Assembly (NCBI RefSeq): GCF_002019635.1
Contig: NZ_KV917371.1
Span: 62,001 to 126,000 of the forward strand
From: Metabacillus halosaccharovorans
GTDB lineage: Bacteria > Bacillota > Bacilli > Bacillales > Bacillaceae
DNA: 64,000 nt
Reading direction: 5' to 3'
The first letter of the stretch is position 1. Each line of letters opens with the position of its first letter. Under the pieces are notes generated by a model. That model searched no databases. It was given only the letters and a program-made list of their open reading frames with translations, and was not told where the DNA came from. Both the position numbers and the translations under genes were made by a program. Of this stretch, positions 58,984 through 64,000 are shown one piece after another.

Positions 58984-60327
58984 TTATCCAATAAAGGCTC
59001 CTAAAATTAATGCCACTGCGACACCTACTAAACCAATGAGTGTCTCCATCACAGTCCAAGATTTTAATGTGTCTTTTACACTTAATCCAAAATAGCGTCC
59101 TACTAACCAGAAACCTGAATCGTTTACATGTGATAATACAGTTGCTCCTGAAGCGATTGCAATAACAAGTAAACCTAAAACAGGACCTTCTAGATTTAGC
59201 ATTTCAATAAGTGGTGCCATTAACCCTGCAGCTGTTACCATAGAAACTGTTGCTGAACCTTGTGCAACACGAACAGCCGCCGCAATTAAAAACGCTAACA
59301 AAATTGGTGGTAAAGGAGAACCTGCCATCATTTCACCAAGTACTTCACCAACACCGGAGTCAATTAGGACCTGCTTAAACACACCACCGGCACCAGTAAC
59401 TAAAATAATAATTCCTGCCGGTTCTAATGCTTTTGTTGCGATATCCTGTACTTCTTGACGAGAATATCCTCTTTTTGTTCCCAAGAAAACAAACGTTAAG
59501 ATTGTTGCAATTGTTAATGCCACAAATGGGTGACCTAAGAATGTTAAAATTTGACGAATGATATTTCCTTCTTCTAATAATACACCTGAAACCGTGTTCA
59601 GTAAAATCAGTACTAAAGGAATCATAATTAATGAAGCAATTAATTTAAAACTTGGTAATTCTTTATCATACTCTATTTCTTCAAGATTCATATAATCCGG
59701 AACAACAACATGTAGTTTCTTTGAAATATATTTTGCAAAAAGTGGTCCTGCAATAATCATTGCCGGAATACCTGCGATTGTACCGAATAAAATAACCCAA
59801 CCAAGATCTGCTCCAATTAAATCAGCTACCGCAATTGGTCCTGGAGTTGGTGGTATAAAACTGTGGGTAACAGCTAAACCAGCAAGCAATGGAATTCCAT
59901 AATATAAAAGGGATTTTCCTGTTTTCTTTGCTAAACCGTATACAATTGGAACTAAAATAATAAAACCTACGTCAAAGAAAACCGGAATTGCTACTAAAAA
60001 CCCTGTAATCCCTAATGCCCATTGTGATTTATCTTCACCAAATTTTTTCACAAGTGTTTGAGCTAAACGTTCCGCACCGCCTGACACTTCAAGCATTTGA
60101 CCAAACATAGCACCTAAACCAACAACGACAGCTACAAATCCAAGCGTTCCACCCATACCGTTTTGCATGGATGTAACAACATCATTTAAAGGCATTCCAG
60201 CTAAAATACCTACGATTAAACTGACTAATAATAATGAAACGAATGCATGTAATTTTGTACGAATAACTAAAAATAATAGAAGAAAAATTCCGGCTAATGC
60301 CACTAAAATCAACATTTGATCTGACAT
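58984..60327 (-). CDS. gntP: Gluconate:H+ symporter, GntP family
   Basis: A 447-residue permease with about twelve to fourteen helices. GntP family marks include GLGAMFGQMLEVSGGAERLAQTLVKKFG, PVFFDVGFIILVPIVYGLAKKTGK, HSFIPPTPGPIAVA and the ending HVNDSGFWLVGRYFGLSVKDTLKSW. Imports gluconate for the neighbouring kinase. GAGAGG precedes the ATG. It is the middle gene of gnd-gntP-gntK. Confidence 0.95.
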   Translation of the reverse strand: MSDQMLILVALAGIFLLLFLVIRTKLHAFVSLLLVSLIVGILAGMPLNDVVTSMQNGMGGTLGFVAVVVGLGAMFGQMLEVSGGAERLAQTLVKKFGEDKSQWALGITGFLVAIPVFFDVGFIILVPIVYGLAKKTGKSLLYYGIPLLAGLAVTHSFIPPTPGPIAVADLIGADLGWVILFGTIAGIPAMIIAGPLFAKYISKKLHVVVPDYMNLEEIEYDKELPSFKLIASLIMIPLVLILLNTVSGVLLEEGNIIRQILTFLGHPFVALTIATILTFVFLGTKRGYSRQEVQDIATKALEPAGIIILVTGAGGVFKQVLIDSGVGEVLGEMMAGSPLPPILLAFLIAAAVRVAQGSATVSMVTAAGLMAPLIEMLNLEGPVLGLLVIAIASGATVLSHVNDSGFWLVGRYFGLSVKDTLKSWTVMETLIGLVGVAVALILGAFIG

Positions 60328-60439
60328 ATTATTTCACTACCTCTCTATGATGTAACAAATCATTTTGGAAATAAGAAGAAAGCAGTCATTTAAAACTCTG
60401 TCTTCTTATTTCATAGTCTTTCTTATTTATGGAAAATAA

Positions 60440-61336
60440 TCATTTTTTCTCTACTGCGTGACCGCCAAATTGATTTCGCAAAGCTGCCACCACTTTTCCG
60501 GTAAATGTGTCATCCTCAAGAGAACGATAACGCATCATTAACGCAAGAGTTATAACCGGTGCAGCTGTTTGAAGATCCAACGCTGTTTCAACAGTCCATT
60601 TCCCCTCACCTGATGAATGCATGATCCCTTTAATGCCTTCAAGCTTTTCATCTTTTGAAAAAGCATTTTCAGTTAATTCCATTAACCAAGATCGAATGAC
60701 AGACCCGTTGTTCCATACTCTTGCTACCTTTTCATAATCATAGTCAAACGGACTTTTCTCCAGAAGATCAAATCCTTCAGCAATCGCTTGCATCATCCCG
60801 TACTCAATACCGTTATGAACCATTTTTAGAAAATGTCCGCTTCCGGCTTTTCCAGAATATAGGTAACCGTTTTCAACTGTGATATCTTTAAATATCGGTT
60901 CTATCTCTTTGAAAACCTCTTCATTTCCACCGATCATTGTACAAGCACCATTACGAGCACCGTCTACTCCACCACTTGTACCACAATCAAAGAAATAAAT
61001 CCCTTTTTCTTCACATTTCTCATTACGTTTAAGTGAATCTTTGTAATGAGCATTTCCACCATCTATAATCCGATCTCCCTCTTCTAAAAATGGAAGCAAT
61101 TGTTCAAAAACAGATTGAGTTGCATCACCTGCAGGTACCATCATCCAAACTGTCCTTGGCTTTGAAAGGTTGCTAACAAGTTGTTTAATCGTGTCAGCTG
61201 TTTGAACTCCTATGGAAGAAATTTTTTTCATAGATTCATGATTTACATCAAAAGCTACAACTTCGTACTCTTTATCTACTAAATTAAGAGATAGCTGATA
61301 TCCCATCTTTCCTAAGCCTATCATTCCTATTTGCAT
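60440..61336 (-). CDS. gntZ: 6-phosphogluconate dehydrogenase, decarboxylating (paralogue 2, gntZ-like)
   Basis: 298 residues of the same short form as the protein at 32734, with long stretches identical in the second half (for example WLMELTENAF, GIKGIMHSSGEGKWTVE and FGGHAVEKK). Rossmann motif MIGLGKMGYQ, then CGTSGG and GSGHFLKMVHNGIEYGM. Here it heads the gluconate operon and oxidises the product of GntK, like gntZ in B. subtilis, although there gntZ is last. TTAGGATGA precedes the ATG. The N-terminal half differs more between the paralogues. Confidence 0.93.
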   Translation of the reverse strand: MQIGMIGLGKMGYQLSLNLVDKEYEVVAFDVNHESMKKISSIGVQTADTIKQLVSNLSKPRTVWMMVPAGDATQSVFEQLLPFLEEGDRIIDGGNAHYKDSLKRNEKCEEKGIYFFDCGTSGGVDGARNGACTMIGGNEEVFKEIEPIFKDITVENGYLYSGKAGSGHFLKMVHNGIEYGMMQAIAEGFDLLEKSPFDYDYEKVARVWNNGSVIRSWLMELTENAFSKDEKLEGIKGIMHSSGEGKWTVETALDLQTAAPVITLALMMRYRSLEDDTFTGKVVAALRNQFGGHAVEKK

Positions 61337-61383
61337 GTTTAAATCATCCTAACTGTTACGGAATTAATTTTCTTGATATCTTC

Positions 61384-61411
61384 ATTATAAGAAAAAAAAT
61401 TCTTTTTGCAA
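61384..61411 (-). promoter_or_regulatory. Promoter of gnd-gntP-gntK with candidate RpiR operator
   Basis: On the reverse strand TTGCAA, a 16-base spacer and TATAAT form a good SigA promoter about 50 bases before the gnd start. The spacer is a near palindrome (AAGAATTTTTTTTCT), the likely repressor site. Confidence 0.6.
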
Positions 61412-61419
61412 GCGTAATC

Positions 61420-61457
61420 AGAAAAATATTTTTTCTTTTTATGAAATTTAGTATAAT
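61420..61457 (+). promoter_or_regulatory. rpiR promoter region with palindrome
   Basis: AGAAAAATATTTTTTCT (61420-61436) is a near-perfect palindrome resembling the one in the gnd promoter. TATAAT (61452-61457) is a good -10 for the regulator gene, with a poor T-rich -35 region inside the palindrome. Confidence 0.5.
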
Positions 61458-61484
61458 AAAAGAAAGCCCTATCAGGAGTGAAAC

Positions 61485-62342
61485 ATGATGAAAAAGTCTC
61501 AAGAACCATGTCTCGTCACCATTCGAAAGCTTTATCCAAAGTTTAGTGTGACAGAAAGAAAAATTGCCGATTTTATTTTAAAAAATCCCAATAAGATTAT
61601 ACATTCTTCAATTAATCAATTAGCTGAGGACTTAGAGGTAGCTGATTCAACTGTTTTCCGTTTTTGCAAACGAGTAGGTTATAAAGGATATCAAGCGATG
61701 AAAATTGCTCTCGCTTCAGAGGTTGTTTCCCCTCTACAAGATATACATGAAAAAGTCACTGAAGGTGATACTGTTGATACCATCGCCACAAAAGTCGTTC
61801 GTTCTAATATGAAAACGCTTGAAGATACGCTCTCAATCTTAAATGAAGAACAGATTCAATTGGCTGTGGACAGTATGATCGGAGCAAATACGATTGAATT
61901 CTTTGGAAGCGGTGGTTCAAGTATTATTGCACTTGATGCCTATCATAAGTTAGTTCGAACTGGATTAAAAGTACACACTGTTATTGATACACATTTCCAG
62001 CTTATGGCAGCATCGCAAATGACAGAAAAAGATTGCGCGGTATTTATCTCCCATTCTGGATCATCTAAAGATATTCTTCATATTTTGAATATCGTCAAAT
62101 CAACAGGAGCGAAAATGATTGCTATTACAAACTATGCAAAATCACCATTAAGCGCAGCAGTTGATATCCCCCTTTATACCGTGTCAGATGAAACAGAGTA
62201 TCGTTCTGAGGCATTATCATCACGAATTGCACAGTTAACAATCATTGATGTGTTATATGTAAATATCTTGATGAAGCGCGGCACGGAAGGAAAAGAAGCG
62301 TTAAAGAAAATGCGTGAGGCGATTATGGTTAAAAGAATTTAA
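61485..62342 (+). CDS. MurR/RpiR family transcriptional regulator of gluconate genes
   Basis: 285 residues. The N-terminal RpiR helix-turn-helix (about 8-85) has ITRKLYPKFSVTERKIADFILKNP-like sequence and VADSTVFRFCKRVGYKGYQAMKIAL. The C-terminal SIS sugar-phosphate domain (about 125-260) has FFGSGGSSIIALDAYHKLVRTG and VFISHSGSSKDILHIL. It is divergent from gnd-gntP-gntK and takes the place of the GntR repressor of B. subtilis. The effector is probably 6-phosphogluconate. AGGAGTG precedes the ATG. Confidence 0.9.
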   Translation: MMKKSQEPCLVTIRKLYPKFSVTERKIADFILKNPNKIIHSSINQLAEDLEVADSTVFRFCKRVGYKGYQAMKIALASEVVSPLQDIHEKVTEGDTVDTIATKVVRSNMKTLEDTLSILNEEQIQLAVDSMIGANTIEFFGSGGSSIIALDAYHKLVRTGLKVHTVIDTHFQLMAASQMTEKDCAVFISHSGSSKDILHILNIVKSTGAKMIAITNYAKSPLSAAVDIPLYTVSDETEYRSEALSSRIAQLTIIDVLYVNILMKRGTEGKEALKKMREAIMVKRI

Positions 62343-62388
62343 ACAAAAAGCAGAGACGAATCTAAACATCGCCTCTGCTTTTTGTTTA
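62341..62388 (+). terminator. Bidirectional terminator between rpiR gene and pepF
   Basis: AAACAAAAAGCAGAG and CTCTGCTTTTTGTTT form a 15-bp stem around 17 bases, overlapping both stop codons. Confidence 0.88.
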
Positions 62389-64000
62389 ATTTAATAATTG
62401 TGAAAGCTCATCCACTAATTCTGTAAACTTTCTAAGTGAATTTTCAATAGGCTCTGATGATCTTAAGTCTACACCCGTTTTCTTTAGTAACTCTAGAGGA
62501 TAATCAGAACTTCCGCTTTTCAGGAACTCTAAATAGGATGTTAGTGTTTCTTGATCACCTTCAAGTATTTTTGTGGCAATATGAATGGCTGATGCAAAAC
62601 CTGTTGCATACTTATACACATAAAACGGACGATAAAAATGAGGAATTCTTGACCAGCCGTATTTTACCTCTTTATCAAATACAACTTCATCACCATAATA
62701 CTCTCTAAACAATGATTCATATGTTTCATTGAAGACATCAACATTTAACGGACGGCCTTGTTCAGCTAATTCATGTGTTTTCATTTCAAACTCTGCAAAC
62801 ATAACTTGTGTAAAAAATGTCCCTTTAAATTGATCAATAAAATGATTGACTAAATGTTTGCGAATTTCTACATCTGTTTCGGTGTTTAATAAGTAATTAA
62901 TCAGCAATACTTCATTTACTGTTGATGCTACTTCAGCGACAAAAATACTATATCTTGCTGTAATTTGCGGCTGATGCAAAGAGCTTAATTTACTATGTAC
63001 ACCATGTCCGCATTCATGTGCCAATGTAAACAAGCTGTCAAGATCATCCTGATGATTCAAAAGAATGAAAGGATGAACTCCGTAAACACCTAAATTATAT
63101 GCGCCTGAACGTTTACCAGGTGTTTCTCTTACATCAAGATAACGTAATTGCTTAAATTCCTTTAAGGTGTTGAGATAATCTTCTCCTAGAGGCGATAGTG
63201 CCTTACACATGGTCTCATAAGCTTCATCATATGTAATGATTTGCTTAACACCACTTACCAGTGGAACACTCATATCATATTGCCTTAATTCGTCCAGCTT
63301 CAATATTTGTTTACGTACTTTTGAATATTGATGCAGGGATGATAGGTTTGCCTTCGTTGACTTTATCAAGTTGACATAGACTTCTTTCGGCACATTATCT
63401 CCAAATAGCGCTTTTTCCAACGCCGAAGGATAATGACGCAGCTTTGACATTGTCACATTGTTCTTGATCGCAGCTGAAAGTGTAGAAGCGATAGAGTTTT
63501 TCAACTGAACATATGGTTGGTAATATGCTTTATATGCTTCTTTTCGTTTGTTTCGGTCTTCATCTTCAATTAATTTTGCATACATGCCTCTTGTTAGTTC
63601 AACTGACTCTCCGTCATCATTTGAAATGTCACCAAACTTAATATCTGCATTATTCAACATACCAAATGTGTTACTTGGAGCAGAAAGTGCCTCCCCCAGT
63701 TTAGAGACAATTTCTTCTTGCTCTTTACTTAATACATGTTTTTTATAGCGAAAAGCTTCCCATAAATCTTCTTCAAAGTAATGAAGTTTCTCCTCTGATG
63801 TGATGTACTCTTTTAACGTGCCTTCTTTCAAACTTAAAAGAAACGGCATAAAAAACGAGGTAGCAGCCCCAACCTTAACACTTAGTTGTTTTGCTTGATC
63901 TAATAATGATTGTGAACTTGTCTGTCTTGTATCTTCATCTACTTTTAACATTGCATAAGCATACAATTTATTAAACGTAAAAGATAATTCTTCCTTTTGT
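62386..64000 (-). CDS. pepF: Oligoendopeptidase F (M3 family), 5' end beyond the window
   Basis: The frame is open to the window edge, giving about 538 residues of a usual 600, so the first 60 to 70 residues are missing. A TTG at 63966 is internal, because the frame continues upstream with QKEELSFTFNKLYAYAMLKV, which matches the family. The zinc motif is AHECGHGVHS (HExxH form). The region from GAYNLGVYGVHPFILLNHQ to SIFVAEVASTVNEVLL carries the third ligand, and the late YKYATGFASAIHIA is typical. Cytosolic peptidase cutting short oligopeptides. Confidence 0.93.
   Translation of the reverse strand, partial: QKEELSFTFNKLYAYAMLKVDEDTRQTSSQSLLDQAKQLSVKVGAATSFFMPFLLSLKEGTLKEYITSEEKLHYFEEDLWEAFRYKKHVLSKEQEEIVSKLGEALSAPSNTFGMLNNADIKFGDISNDDGESVELTRGMYAKLIEDEDRNKRKEAYKAYYQPYVQLKNSIASTLSAAIKNNVTMSKLRHYPSALEKALFGDNVPKEVYVNLIKSTKANLSSLHQYSKVRKQILKLDELRQYDMSVPLVSGVKQIITYDEAYETMCKALSPLGEDYLNTLKEFKQLRYLDVRETPGKRSGAYNLGVYGVHPFILLNHQDDLDSLFTLAHECGHGVHSKLSSLHQPQITARYSIFVAEVASTVNEVLLINYLLNTETDVEIRKHLVNHFIDQFKGTFFTQVMFAEFEMKTHELAEQGRPLNVDVFNETYESLFREYYGDEVVFDKEVKYGWSRIPHFYRPFYVYKYATGFASAIHIATKILEGDQETLTSYLEFLKSGSSDYPLELLKKTGVDLRSSEPIENSLRKFTELVDELSQLLN

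Overview
The window looks like chromosomal DNA of an endospore-forming, low-GC Bacillaceae bacterium (a Bacillus relative; genus not resolvable by eye). The basis is the strong AGGAGG-type ribosome binding sites, frequent GTG and TTG starts, spore coat, GerP-like and manganese catalase genes, class III fructose bisphosphatase, and many small families typical of Bacillus (YozQ/DUF4025, YndM/DUF2512, DUF817, DUF2935, DUF421). I saw no insertion sequence, prophage, CRISPR array, tRNA or rRNA. About 70 protein genes can be supported. The first (a PadR regulator) and the last (oligoendopeptidase F) run off the window edges.

Layout. 0-6.7 kb holds scattered housekeeping genes: PadR fragment, M20 peptidase, GNAT, NUDIX, threonine dehydratase, SGNH hydrolase, DUF817 and a VOC protein. 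6.8-15.7 kb is carbohydrate oriented: a polysaccharide deacetylase, GH4 phosphoglucosidase and BadF-type sugar kinase run, an AraC regulator divergent from a GH105 unsaturated rhamnogalacturonyl hydrolase, two small coat proteins, and a ROK regulator with an MFS permease. 15.7-29.7 kb holds an SDR, a VOC protein, a DUF5105 lipoprotein, glutathione peroxidase, a serine hydrolase, fbp, an MMPL exporter with a secreted repeat-protein partner and a divergent TetR regulator, and a MetE-like methyltransferase under a SAM-I riboswitch. Two near-identical 48-residue protein genes with matching promoters lie in this part (19.2 and 28.4 kb).

30-47 kb holds an MFS permease with an HPr-like protein lacking the phosphorylatable histidine, an AraC regulator, the gnd-zwf pair, redox enzymes, an ArsR-SRPBCC fusion with a large palindrome upstream, and serA behind what reads as a ZTP (pfl) riboswitch. 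47-56 kb is rich in sporulation functions (manganese catalase, YozQ, CotF-like proteins, a GerP-like protein), with an HD-GYP protein, a second HPr-like protein and heme O synthase. 56-64 kb holds DUF2935, the gluconate operon (gnd-gntP-gntK) divergent from an RpiR-type regulator, and pepF.

The most interesting items are: the duplicated 48-aa genes whose -35/-10 boxes and cre-like sites are conserved; two HPr folds without His15; a dispersed GGGACAGG-type repeat that supplies the C-terminal tails and stop codons of at least three unrelated genes; the ZTP riboswitch on serA; and an MMPL exporter that seems to start at a non-canonical codon just after an eight-codon leader ORF.
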